NCBI GenBank assembly: GCA_019752015.1
Contig: JAIEMQ010000030.1
Coordinates: 1 to 64,000 of the forward strand
Direction of reading: 5' to 3'
Source of the DNA: Cyanobacteriota bacterium
GTDB lineage: Bacteria > Acidobacteriota > Vicinamibacteria > Vicinamibacterales > UBA2999
DNA: 64,000 nucleotides
This document shows positions 22,460-31,700 of this stretch, one piece after another. The notes beneath the pieces are model-generated. The model was given only the letters and a program-made list of their open reading frames with translations. It ran no database searches and was not told where the DNA came from. How positions within the stretch are numbered: the first letter of the stretch is position 1; each line of letters opens with the position of its first letter. A program made the translations under genes and the position numbers.

Positions 22460-24447
22460 CTAATCCTGCCAGCCGATAGTAACGCGAAGCGAGAGCGGCG
22501 CTGCGGCCGTGACCGCACGCACCATCAGAAACTCGGATCCATCGCGCGACACGTCGTAATTCGCCAGCGTCACCGTGCCCTTGACGTACGAGCCTTCAAA
22601 GAGCGTAGTGGGCATGCCCGCATCGGCAATGCCGCGGCTCACGTCGACGTGCATCAGGCGATCGCCACTGCGATAGAACAGTTCGCGGCCCTCGGCCGAC
22701 CACACCGGCTCCGTCCCGCCATCTGTCGACATGTGGTGCTTGCCCGTATCGTCGGCGTCGACGACGACCACCTCGGGTCGTCCGGACTCGTCGGTGACGT
22801 AGGCCACATGCCGGCCGTCCGGGGAAAATACCGGCGCGTATTCATTGAATCGCGTTTGCACAAACGGACGTGCCCGCTGGGTCCCGCGTTCGAGCATCCA
22901 GAGATCCGCACCGGTGGCCGGGTGGTATTCGGTGAACACGAGGGTCCCGCCGTCTGGTGACCACGATCCGGCGACCTTGTCGAACTCGCTGCTGACGAGC
23001 AGCTCAGGACGCGAAGAGCGATCGGATTGCAACACGAACAGATCCGCCGGGCCGCCGTTACTGGAGCTGAACGTGATCACGCCATGCCCTGGCCCCCAGA
23101 TGCCGGCAAAGTTCTCGCCGTCGAACGTCAGCCGGCCGAGGGCGCCGCGATGGAAATCGTACGACCAGAGATCCGAGCTGCGGTTGCGCACACTCACGAT
23201 CGCCGCGGATCGATCGGCGGCCCACCGCGGCTCCTCCAGCATCTCTCCTGCCATGTGCCGTGATTTCTCGCTGCCGCTACGGTCCACCGTCACCAGCACG
23301 CGCTGCAGCGTCTGCGCTTCGCCCGCGACATGGACCAGCACGCCGTTGCGCGAGCATGCGACCTGCGCGGCTCCGGTCGCCGTCATCGCCACACCCTGCG
23401 CGACCATGCGCGGCGCTCCTTCGAGCCGGGCCGCGCCGGCGTCGAACGGCGCCGCGAACAGCGCGCCGCCGCGCGCCCAGATCATCTGCATGCCCTGAAG
23501 ACAACGGCCGTCGGTCGCGTGCTGGAGCACGAGACGACGGTCGCCGGTCAGGTTCGCGATCGCGAGTGATGCGTCGTCGAATGAGCTGGCTCCGGCGTGG
23601 CCGATGGTGAAAATCACGCCGGTGCCGTCGGGTAGCGCGTGCGGCCAGCGATGCGTCCGCTCGCCGCCGGCAAAATCAAGAGTGGTCAGCGGCGTGGCCG
23701 CGCCGCCATCAGCGGCAATCTTCCACAGGCCCGTCGTCGGGCCGGGCGCATAAACGATATCGTCGCGCGCAGTCCACGTGGCGCCGCGCAATTCCGCGAC
23801 GTCGCTGAGCGCCAACGGCTTGCCGCCGTCGCGCGGAACTTTGCAGAGTCTCCGATTGGCTTCGAAGCCCAGCCAGCGGCCGTCGGGAGAGAAGAAGGGA
23901 TTGGCCGCGCCCTCGGTGCCGGCAATCGGCATTGCAGCGAATTCTCCCAACTGTCGCAAGTAGAGCCGCGTCGTGTCGCCCTCGCACGCGACGAAGACGA
24001 CGCTCGATCCGTCGGCTGCCACGGCAATCGCCGGTGTGGATCGAAGGGCCAGCGGCGACGCGGCGGGCAACGGGATTTCGAGCCGCACCGGGCCGCGATG
24101 TGAGGAGCGTCGGCCATTGCCGCGGTCGCGGTTGGTGCCTGCGCCCGGCTGATGACCGGGGCGACGAATTGATAGCCGCGCCTCGCCACGGTGGCGATGT
24201 AAGGCTCGGTCTCCGTCGCCCCCAGCAGCTTGCGGATCGTGAAGATGTGCTGGCTCAGGTTTGCTTCTTCGACGACGGTATCTGGCCACACCGTGCGATG
24301 CAGTTGGTCTTTTCCCACCGTCTGACCGGCCCGCTCGAGAAGCGCCAGCAGCACGTCGAAGGTCCGCGCCGTAATCGCGAGCGACTCGCCCCGTCGGGTG
24401 AGCACGCGCCGCGAGGGATCGACCGAAAAGGGACCGAAGGAATACAT
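22460..24447 (-). pseudogene. Winged-helix (OmpR/PhoB-type) plus TolB-propeller regulator, frame interrupted
   Basis: This reads as one gene broken near 24090. The 5' part begins 'MYSFGPFSVDPSRRVLTRRG' and forms a Trans_reg_C winged helix ending in 'YIATVARRGYQFVAPV', a very typical end of that domain. In another frame, from 'VRLEIPLPAASPLALRS' to the stop at 22460, runs a TolB/PD40 six- to seven-bladed propeller. It shows repeated 'FSPDGRWLGFE', 'WSPDGGTLVFTEY' and 'FSPDGRHVAYVTDE' blades. Adding one base to the GGG run at 24090-24092 (plus strand) fuses the two. Such fusions are common in acidobacteria and usually carry a transmembrane helix between the parts, which I do not see here. Sequencing error is a serious alternative to true loss. 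Confidence 0.8.
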
Positions 24448-24545
24448 ATTTGAGAACTATTGAGCGTTCTTCACGGCCAAATTAAGGACTTGGCGGCCCG
24501 GCGCGGCGAAGATGTGCCCATCACATTTCTTCAGGAGGTCGAGCG

Positions 24546-24815
24546 ATGGCAGTCTACATGGTCGAACGGAATCTCGCAGGGATCACAATGCCGCAGCTGG
24601 CTGGCGCGCAGCAGGCGGCGATCAGCACGGCGCGGCGTTTCACCGCCGATGGCACGCCGGTGCGCTACATCCGCAGCACCTTCGTGCCCGGCGAAGCGCG
24701 GTGCATGTGCCTCTTCGACGCCGGCAGCGCCGACGATGTGAAGAAGGTCAATGAGGCGGCCGAGCTCCCGTTCGTCCGCATCGTGGAGGCGCTGGATCTG
24801 ACCCCGGCGTCGTAG
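24546..24815 (+). CDS. DUF4242 protein (small ferredoxin-like fold)
   Basis: An 89-residue DUF4242 family protein preceded by an AGGAGG ribosome site (24532-24537). Its N-terminus, 'AVYMVERNLAGITMPQLAGA', and the central 'PVRYIRSTFVPGEARCMCLF' followed by 'VKKVNEAAELPFVRIVEAL' follow the family. Some annotations call members nickel-binding, but the evidence is slight. The gene stands alone between the divergent regulator and the methionine operon. A stress-related role cannot be derived from the sequence. Confidence 0.85.
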   Translation: MAVYMVERNLAGITMPQLAGAQQAAISTARRFTADGTPVRYIRSTFVPGEARCMCLFDAGSADDVKKVNEAAELPFVRIVEALDLTPAS

Positions 24816-24840
24816 CCGGCCGGGCGTTCCGGCGGGGTCC

Positions 24841-24870
24841 TTGACACGAATCATCCAATCGAAATACATT
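24841..24870 (+). promoter_or_regulatory. Sigma-70-type promoter of the methionine operon
   Basis: TTGACA (24841-24846) and TACATT (24865-24870) with an 18-bp spacer. They lie just upstream of the SAM-I riboswitch, so the leader would start near 24877. The -35 box is a perfect match and the -10 box matches four of six. Confidence 0.6.
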
Positions 24871-24892
24871 GATTCTGTCTTGGGCCCCGTCC

Positions 24893-25009
24893 GGGGGCGA
24901 GGACGTTTTATCCAGAGTGGCGGAGGGACCGGGCCCGATGATGCCACAGCAACCTGGCCGCTCGCCGAGGGCTTCGGCGGGCAGGCCACAGGTGCTAATT
25001 CCCGCCCCC
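24893..25009 (+). ncRNA. SAM-I (S-box) riboswitch
   Basis: The conserved core is unmistakable: ATCCAGAG, then GGAGGGAC, GGGCCCGATGA, GCAACC, and further on GGTGCTAATTCC. These are the P2 kink-turn, the junction and the SAM-binding strands of the S-box aptamer. GGGGGCG (24893-24899) and CGCCCCC (25003-25009) may form the closing stem, so the boundaries are approximate. Downstream, GGTCCCC (25046-25052) can pair with GGGGACC (25073-25079), a stem without a following T-tract that ends close to the GGGGAG ribosome site. The control may therefore be at translation. Genes behind it make homoserine and cystathionine or homocysteine, which fits repression by SAM. Confidence 0.9.
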
Positions 25010-25105
25010 ACCTACGCTCGTGCACATGGCGTGCGAGCTACGGTGGGTCCCCCGTAGCGGCTTCGCCGCAAAGGGGACCGTCAAGGGGAGAGATGAGATG
25101 CGGAC

Positions 25106-26476
25106 ATGCCGACCCTCGACTCCAGTAAGACCGGTCACCCGGAACCCGTAACCAATTGGCCCCTTCGCGTGCGGGCGCCGAAGCCGCAAAGCGGTACGGC
25201 GATCCGGACGATTCGCATCGGGCTCCTTGGCCTCGGCCAGGTCGGCCAGGCCGTTGCGCGGCTTGCCGCCGATCGCGCCGCTACCGCTCAAGCCGGCATC
25301 CGCTTTCAGGTTGAGCAAGCGCTGGTACGCGATCTGGCCAAGGCGCGTGGATGTCCGAAACCTGGCCGTCTCACCGACAACGCGACGGCATTTCTGCGCG
25401 GCACCTACGACGTCGTGATCGAGGTGCTCGACACGGTCGAACCGGCGCGCACGCTGGTCGCGCGCCTCCTCGGCCGCGGCACCGCGGTCGTCACCGCCAA
25501 CAAGGCGCTGGTGGCGGAGCACGGAGCGCAGCTCGATTCGATCGCGGCCTCGCGCGGCGCGGCGTTCCGGTACGAAGCGACTGCGCTCGCGGCCGTGCCG
25601 TTTCTCGGGACGCTCGCGGATCGTCCGCTCGTGGCATCAGTGGATCGAGTGCTCGCGATTGTCAACGGCACCTCCAATTACCTGCTCACGTCGCTCGCGC
25701 AGCCGGGCATCACGTTTGATCAGGCGCTGAAAGGCGCTCAGGCGCTCGGCTACGCCGAGCCCAATGCGGCGCGCGATCTCGACGGCCTCGATGCGGCCGA
25801 CAAACTCGTGCTGCTGACATCGATCTTCGGATGGGGACGACTGTCGCGGGAGGCGCTTGATGTCAGCGGCATTCGGAGCGTCACCGCGGATGACCTTGCC
25901 GCGGCGCGATCGCTTGGCGGCACGATCAAACCGATCGTCTCGGCGGAGCGCGATGCATCAGGCGTTCGCGCCTTCGTCGGTCCCGCGTTCCTCGCGGCCA
26001 CTGAACCGCTCGCCTCACTCGGCGGTGCGCTTAACGGCATTCGTCTCGACGGCCGCCACATCACGAATCTGTTCTTCAGCGGACCCGGCGCCGGTCCCGA
26101 CGTGACCGCGGTGACACTGCTCGACGACGCCATCCAGGCCGCGGCAGCGCTACATCCGGCGCTACGTCCGGGGGCTGGCCCCAAACGTAGTGCCGGACTA
26201 CGTTTGGGGCCAGCCCCCGAACGTAGCGTGTTTCCCGCGTCGCCGGCCACGCCGTGGTTCCTCCGCGTGACATGCCCAGGCGTTCTCCCTGCCGCGACCG
26301 CGATCGCGCCGCTGGTGGCCGCCGCGGGACTGCCGGTCGAGCGTGTCGCCGATTACGCGAACGCGAATTCCCGCTGGCTGTTGATCGGACCGCAGGGCCG
26401 GCGCGCCGTCGACGGCGCCATCGAAACACTGGCAGCGACTCACCGTATCGACGCTGTCGGATTTCGCAGGCTTTAA
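25106..26476 (+). CDS. hom: Homoserine dehydrogenase
   Basis: NAD(P)-dependent reduction of aspartate semialdehyde to homoserine, the branch point to methionine and threonine. The NAD-binding motif 'IGLLGLGQVGQAVARLAADR' is at about residues 37-56. The catalytic region includes 'TANKALVAEHG', 'YEATALAAVPFLGTLADRPL' with 'NGTSNYLLT', and 'AARDLDGLDAADKLVLL' with the catalytic Asp/Lys. An ACT-like C-terminal part follows. Between catalytic domain and C-terminus, residues of the form 'RPGAGPKRSAGLRLGPAPER' are encoded by a palindromic repeat (26161-26227) inserted in frame. The first 35 residues are unusual and may be dispensable. The gene is under the SAM-I riboswitch and is followed by a cystathionine-synthase gene. 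Confidence 0.92.
   Translation: MPTLDSSKTGHPEPVTNWPLRVRAPKPQSGTAIRTIRIGLLGLGQVGQAVARLAADRAATAQAGIRFQVEQALVRDLAKARGCPKPGRLTDNATAFLRGTYDVVIEVLDTVEPARTLVARLLGRGTAVVTANKALVAEHGAQLDSIAASRGAAFRYEATALAAVPFLGTLADRPLVASVDRVLAIVNGTSNYLLTSLAQPGITFDQALKGAQALGYAEPNAARDLDGLDAADKLVLLTSIFGWGRLSREALDVSGIRSVTADDLAAARSLGGTIKPIVSAERDASGVRAFVGPAFLAATEPLASLGGALNGIRLDGRHITNLFFSGPGAGPDVTAVTLLDDAIQAAAALHPALRPGAGPKRSAGLRLGPAPERSVFPASPATPWFLRVTCPGVLPAATAIAPLVAAAGLPVERVADYANANSRWLLIGPQGRRAVDGAIETLAATHRIDAVGFRRL
26161..26227. repeat. 31-bp REP-like palindrome inside hom
   Basis: Arms 26161-26191 and 26197-26227 are reverse complements with one mismatch, core GGGGCTGGCCCC, ends GCTACG/CGTAGC, loop GCCGG. The same repeat occurs intergenically at 38644-38707. 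It lies fully inside the hom coding sequence without breaking the frame. Confidence 0.92.
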
Positions 26477-26481
26477 CGACT

Positions 26482-26516
26482 TGGAACCTCTGGAACGGAT
26501 GGAACCCATGGAACCG
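26482..26516. repeat. TGGAACC word repeat at the metB start
   Basis: Four TGGAAC words in 35 bp. They hold three possible in-frame start codons of the cystathionine-synthase-like gene. A second array of the same word is inside the gene at 37495-38016. Confidence 0.8.
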
Positions 26517-27695
26517 AAGCTGCATTTTGCGACGCGCGCGATTCATGCGTCGCAACCCAGTGATCCTTCAACGGGCGCATTGATCGCGCCGATTTATCAG
26601 ACGTCGACCTTCGAGCAGGAGGGCCCCGGCGTCAATCTCGGCTTCGACTACTCGCGCACCAACAACCCGACTCGCCAGCGGCTCGAAGAGGTGCTGGCCG
26701 ATCTGGAAGGTGTCGCACACTGCGCGGTGTTTGCGTCCGGGCTGGCGGCGGAACATGCGGTGCTGCATGCGTACTTGAGGCCGCACGACGAGATCGTGGT
26801 GCCGCTCGATGTCTACGGCGGCACATTCCGGCTGCTGAATCGCGTGTTCGCCGGTTTCGATCTCACGATCACGCCGGTCGACACCGCCAATCTCGATGCC
26901 GTGCGCGCCGCGATCACGAAGCGGACACGCCTGGTGTGGCTCGAGACGCCGACCAATCCGCGGCTGATTGTCTCGGACATCAGGGCGATCGCCTCGATCG
27001 CCCACGAACAGGGCGCGCTTGTGGTCGTCGACAACACGTTCGCGACACCGGTGCTGCAGCAGCCGTTTTCGCTCGGCGCAGACATTGTCGTCCATAGCGT
27101 CACCAAATACCTGGCGGGGCATTCCGATTTGATTCAAGGCGCCGCCCTGGCCCGCGACGCGGCGATCTTCGAGCCGATCAAGTTTCTGCAGAACGCGATT
27201 GGCGCCGTGCCGGCGCCGCTCGATTGCTGGCTGACGCTGCGCGGCCTGAAGACGCTGGAGTTGCGCGTGCAGCGGCACGTCCAGAACGCCTCGCGGATTG
27301 CCGGCGCGCTGCTCGCGCACCCGAAGGTGAAGCGCGTCTACTATCCCGGCCTCGCGAACCACCCCGGGCACGACATCGCGACGCGCCAGATGGATGGTTT
27401 CGGCGGGATGGTGTCGTTCGAGCTCGACGGATCGATCGAGGATGTGGTGGCGTTCGTGTCAAACAGGCGGCTGTTCACGCTCGGCGAGAGCCTCGGCGGC
27501 GTCAAGTCGCTGATTTGTCATCCGGCGCGGATGACGCACGCGTCGATCCCCGCCGAGCGGCGCGCCGCTGCCGGGTTATCGGACACGCTGGTGAGATTGT
27601 CGCCAGGCATCGAGCATCCCGACGATCTGATTACGGATTTGATCGCAGGCCTCCACGCCGTCGACGTACCGCGCAACGAGCTGATCACGGCGTAA
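26508..27695 (+). CDS. metB: Cystathionine gamma-synthase-like PLP enzyme (Cys/Met metabolism)
   Basis: A gamma-family PLP enzyme of 395 residues. The PLP lysine is in 'HSVTKYLAGHSD' (about residues 192-203). The cofactor phosphate region is 'FASGLAAEHAVLHAYL', and 'DYSRTNNPTRQRLEEVLADL' and 'VVVDNTFATPVLQQP' are family signatures. It may act as cystathionine gamma-synthase, beta-lyase or O-acylhomoserine sulfhydrylase; the sequence alone does not decide. The riboswitch and hom context favour methionine synthesis. Start codons at 26481 (TTG), 26499 and 26508 all lie inside a TGGAACC word repeat; 26508 is chosen because homology begins there ('MEPKLHFATRAIHA'). Confidence 0.88.
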   Translation: MEPKLHFATRAIHASQPSDPSTGALIAPIYQTSTFEQEGPGVNLGFDYSRTNNPTRQRLEEVLADLEGVAHCAVFASGLAAEHAVLHAYLRPHDEIVVPLDVYGGTFRLLNRVFAGFDLTITPVDTANLDAVRAAITKRTRLVWLETPTNPRLIVSDIRAIASIAHEQGALVVVDNTFATPVLQQPFSLGADIVVHSVTKYLAGHSDLIQGAALARDAAIFEPIKFLQNAIGAVPAPLDCWLTLRGLKTLELRVQRHVQNASRIAGALLAHPKVKRVYYPGLANHPGHDIATRQMDGFGGMVSFELDGSIEDVVAFVSNRRLFTLGESLGGVKSLICHPARMTHASIPAERRAAAGLSDTLVRLSPGIEHPDDLITDLIAGLHAVDVPRNELITA

Positions 27696-27713
27696 TAGAA
27701 TGTGCTCCGGGGA

Positions 27714-28697
27714 ATGGCGAAGTACTTCGTCACGGGCGCGACCGGGTTCATCGGCGGAGAGATCGTCAAGCAGCTCGTCGGGCGCGGCCACAAGGTCGTC
27801 GCGCTGGTGCGATCTCCCGAGAAGGCGGTCATGCTCAAGGCCCTCGGCGTCGAGATCCACCAGGGCGACATCACCGATCGCGAAACGATCAAGGCGCCGA
27901 TGACCGGCGCCGACGGCGTGTTTCACGTCGCCGCGTGGTACAAGGTCGGCGTCAAGGAGCCGCTCGCCGATCAGATCAATGTCGACGGCACGCGCAACGT
28001 GCTGAAGACCATGTGCACGCTCGAAATTCCGCGCGCCGTCTACACCAGCACCGTAGCGGTGTTCTCCGATACCCATGGCGCGGTTCCCGACGAGAACTAT
28101 CGTTACGACGGCCCGCATCTCAGCGAGTACGACCGCACCAAATGGATCGCGCATTATCGCGTGGCGCAGCCGAAGATCAGCGAGGGAATGCCGCTGACGA
28201 TCGTGATGCCCGGTCTCGTCTATGGCCCTGGCGACACGAGCGGCATGCGCACGGCGCTCGTCGATCTGCTGCGCGGGCGGATGCCGATGACGCCGGCGAA
28301 GACGGCGTTCTGCTGGGCGCACATCGAAGACACGGCGCGCGCGCACATCCTCGCGATGGAACAAGGCCGGGCGGGGGAGACCTACATCATCGCCGGTCCG
28401 CGGCACACCTTTGAATACGCGTTTGATCTGGCCGCCTCGATCGCGAGGGTCAGGCCGCCGACGTTTCACCCGGGCCCGACGGCCATGCGCGCGATGGCGG
28501 GCGTCACCTCGGTCATCGGCAAGGTAGTCAAGCTGCCGGCCGCGTACACACCCGAGGCGCTCCGCGTTTTAGCCGGTACGACCTATTTTGGATCCAACGA
28601 AAAGGCCGTGCGCGAGCTGGGATTTTCTCCAAGGCCTCTGGAAGAAGGAATGGCTCAGACGCTCGAGCACGAATTGCGTCTGCTCGGTCGCGCGTAA
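27714..28697 (+). CDS. NAD-dependent epimerase/dehydratase (HpnA-like)
   Basis: A 327-residue extended short-chain dehydrogenase. 'FVTGATGFIGGEIVKQLVGR' is the NAD-binding N-terminus. Catalytic Tyr and Lys are in 'YDRTKW', and the Ser/Thr is in 'VYTSTVAVF'. It resembles the hopanoid-associated sugar epimerases ('AWYKVGVKEP' and 'MPGLVYGPGDTS'). The closest function is NAD-dependent sugar epimerase or reductase, with the exact substrate unknown. The start ATG at 27714 begins directly with the Rossmann strand. It follows the metB-like gene after 18 bp and could be in the same transcript. Confidence 0.85.
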   Translation: MAKYFVTGATGFIGGEIVKQLVGRGHKVVALVRSPEKAVMLKALGVEIHQGDITDRETIKAPMTGADGVFHVAAWYKVGVKEPLADQINVDGTRNVLKTMCTLEIPRAVYTSTVAVFSDTHGAVPDENYRYDGPHLSEYDRTKWIAHYRVAQPKISEGMPLTIVMPGLVYGPGDTSGMRTALVDLLRGRMPMTPAKTAFCWAHIEDTARAHILAMEQGRAGETYIIAGPRHTFEYAFDLAASIARVRPPTFHPGPTAMRAMAGVTSVIGKVVKLPAAYTPEALRVLAGTTYFGSNEKAVRELGFSPRPLEEGMAQTLEHELRLLGRA

Positions 28698-28775
28698 TGG
28701 CAAAATCTGCACATCGATCGAAAAATTTACGCGTTGATCGTCCCATCGACATCGCGTCTCAAATACAATTCTCCG

Positions 28776-31700
28776 ATGCTCAAAGCCCGGCCCCTCTTTG
28801 TCTTAGCCCTGCTGTGTCTGTGGATTACAGGTAGTCGAGCTCAAGGCACCCCCAACATCTTCATCAACGAGATCCACTACGACAACACCGGCGGCGACGT
28901 TGGTGAATTCATCGAGATCGCAGGGCCTGCCGGGACGAATCTCGCGGGTTACACCATCGTCCTTTATAACGGCGAAGGGACGCCCGTTGGACAGCAATAC
29001 AACCCGGTCATTTCGCTGGCTGGGTCGATCCCCAATCAGATGAACGGTTTTGGCACGCTCGCGTTCGATTACCCGGTGAACGGGATTCAGAACGGACCCC
29101 GCGATGGCATTGCGCTGGTGCAGGGCTCGAGCGTGCTCCAGTTCCTCAGCTACGAAGGGGTCGTCACGGCGAGCAACGGACTCGCTGCCGGCATGACCAG
29201 CACGGACATCGGCGTCAACGAACCGGGCACCGGACCCGTGGGCGACTCCATACGGTTGACGGGCAGCGGCACCGGCTACTCGGATTTCGCGTGGGCCGCG
29301 TCGGCGCCGAACAGCAAAGGCGCCGTCAATCAGGGACAGACATTCGTCGGGGGCGATAATGCACCGTCGGTCAGCAGCACTTCGCCGGTGAATGGCGCCA
29401 CCAATGTCCCCGTCACCTCGGCACTCGCCATCACCTTCAGCGAGAACGTCAATGCCACGGGCGCCGCGTTCTCGCTCTCGTGCGGTGCGGCCCAGCCGTT
29501 CACCCAGAGCGGCTCTCCCGCAACCACCATCACGCTCACGCCGGCCTCGAACCTTCCGTTCGACACGCAGTGCACGGTGAACGTCACCGCCGCGCAGATC
29601 ACCGACGCGGACGCGATCGATCCGCCTGATCAGATGGCGTCGAACTTCAGTTTCTCATTCCAGACCGAGCGCGCGGCCGACGATGCGCCGGCGGTCGTGT
29701 CGACGTCGCCGGTCGACGGCGCGATCAATGTCGCGGTCACGTCGAGCATCGTCATCAACTTCAGCGAGAGCGTCACCGCGACGAGCGCGATCACGCTGAA
29801 TTGCGACACGTTCTCGCAGACCGGATCACCGGCAACCTCGTTCACGCTCGATCCGGACGGCGAGCTGCCGTACTCGACGACGTGTACCGTGACGATCAAC
29901 GGCGCGCAGGTCTTCGATCTCGACGCCAATGACCCGCCCGATCAGATGGCGTCGACGGCCAGTTTCTCGTTCACGACCGCTGATCCGCCGCCGCCGGTCG
30001 CGACCAACGTGATGATCAACGAAGTGGATTCCGACACGCCGGGGGCCGACGCGGCGGAATTCGTGGAGTTGTACGACGGCGGCGTGGGTGGCACGCGCCT
30101 CGACGGCTTGACCGTCGTCTTCTACAACGGCAACGGCGACACGTCGTATGCGGCGTTCGATCTCGACGGCAAAGTGACCGATGCGAACGGCTACTTCATT
30201 CTTGGCAACGCCGGAGTGCCTGGAGCCGGGGTGACGTTCGCGGGCAACTTCCTGCAGAACGGCGCGGATGCCGTGGCGCTTTATGCGGGCAATGCCGCCG
30301 ACTTCCCGAACGGCACGCTGGTGACCCAGACCGGCCTGCAGGATGCGGTCGTCTACGACACCGCCGATGCCGACGATCCGGAACTACTCGTGTTGCACGT
30401 CACCGGGCCGCAGATCGATGAGAACGCCAGCAATGGCGCGATCGAATCGATCGGCCGCTGCCCGAATGGCTCGGGCGCCCTTCGCGATACCTCGTCGTAC
30501 GACACGGGCGCGCCGTCGCCGGGCGGCGTCAACAACTGCCCGCCCCCGCCTCCTCCGTATACGACCGATCCGCCGGCCAACGGCATCAACGTGCCGCGCG
30601 ATCCGACCATCGTCGTGACCTTCAACGAGCCCGTGACCGTTGATGCGAACCCGTTCGACCTGACGTGCGCGAGCGGGCAGCACAACGAGCACACCATGTC
30701 GGCGATCGGCCGCTTCATCGACATCACGCCGAATGTGCCGCTCACCCCCGGCGAGATCTGCACGATGACGATCTTCGCGGACAAAGTGAACGACGCGGAT
30801 GGCGGACCGGATCCGCTCACTGCGGATTACTCGTGGTCGTTCACGGTCGCGCAAAATATTGCTGCTCCGCCGTATCCGCCGGACGTCCACCTGACGTTCG
30901 GCGATCCGACGAACGCGGCGGCCGCCGATCCTCCCGATCCTGACAACTACTTGATGGTGAAGCCCGAGTACAGCCTGTCGTACAACGCGGCCTTCGGCCG
31001 GCCGAACTGGGTCAGCTGGCACTTGACGACGGAGTGGTTCGGATCGCTGGCGCGCGTGGACACGTTCCGCGCCGATCCGATGGTGCCGCCCGGCTGGTAT
31101 CGCGTGCAGGGCTTCGATTTGTCCGGCAGTGGCTTCGATCGCGGGCACATGGTGCCGAACGCCGATCGCGATCACCAGGACCGGATTGCGGTCAACCAGG
31201 CGACCTATCTGATGACGAACATCGTCGCCCAGGCGCCGGACAACAACCAGGGACCGTGGGCCGTTCTCGAAAACGATCTGCGAACGATCGCCAACGAGGG
31301 CAACGAGCTCTACATTGTCGCCGGTCCGGACGGCACCGGCGGCACCGGCAGCGCCGGCGGCGTGACGACGACCGCCGCGAATGGCCGCCTCACTGTCCCG
31401 TCGAGCACCTGGAAGGTGGCGCTGGTGCTGCCGATCGGCACCGACGATCTGTCGCGCGTGAGCTGCTCGACCCGGACGATTGCCGTGATCGTCCCCAACG
31501 TGCAAGGCATTCGTAACAACGACTGGCGCGCGCAGTACCTCACGACCGTCGATGCGGTCGAAGCGCTGACCGGATACAACTTCTTCTCGAACCTGCCGGA
31601 GCCGATCCAGCGGTGCATCGAGGCCGGCATCGACGGCAACAATCCGCCGCTCGATACGGACGCTGATGGCGTGGCCGACACCGTCGACAATTGCCCGGCG

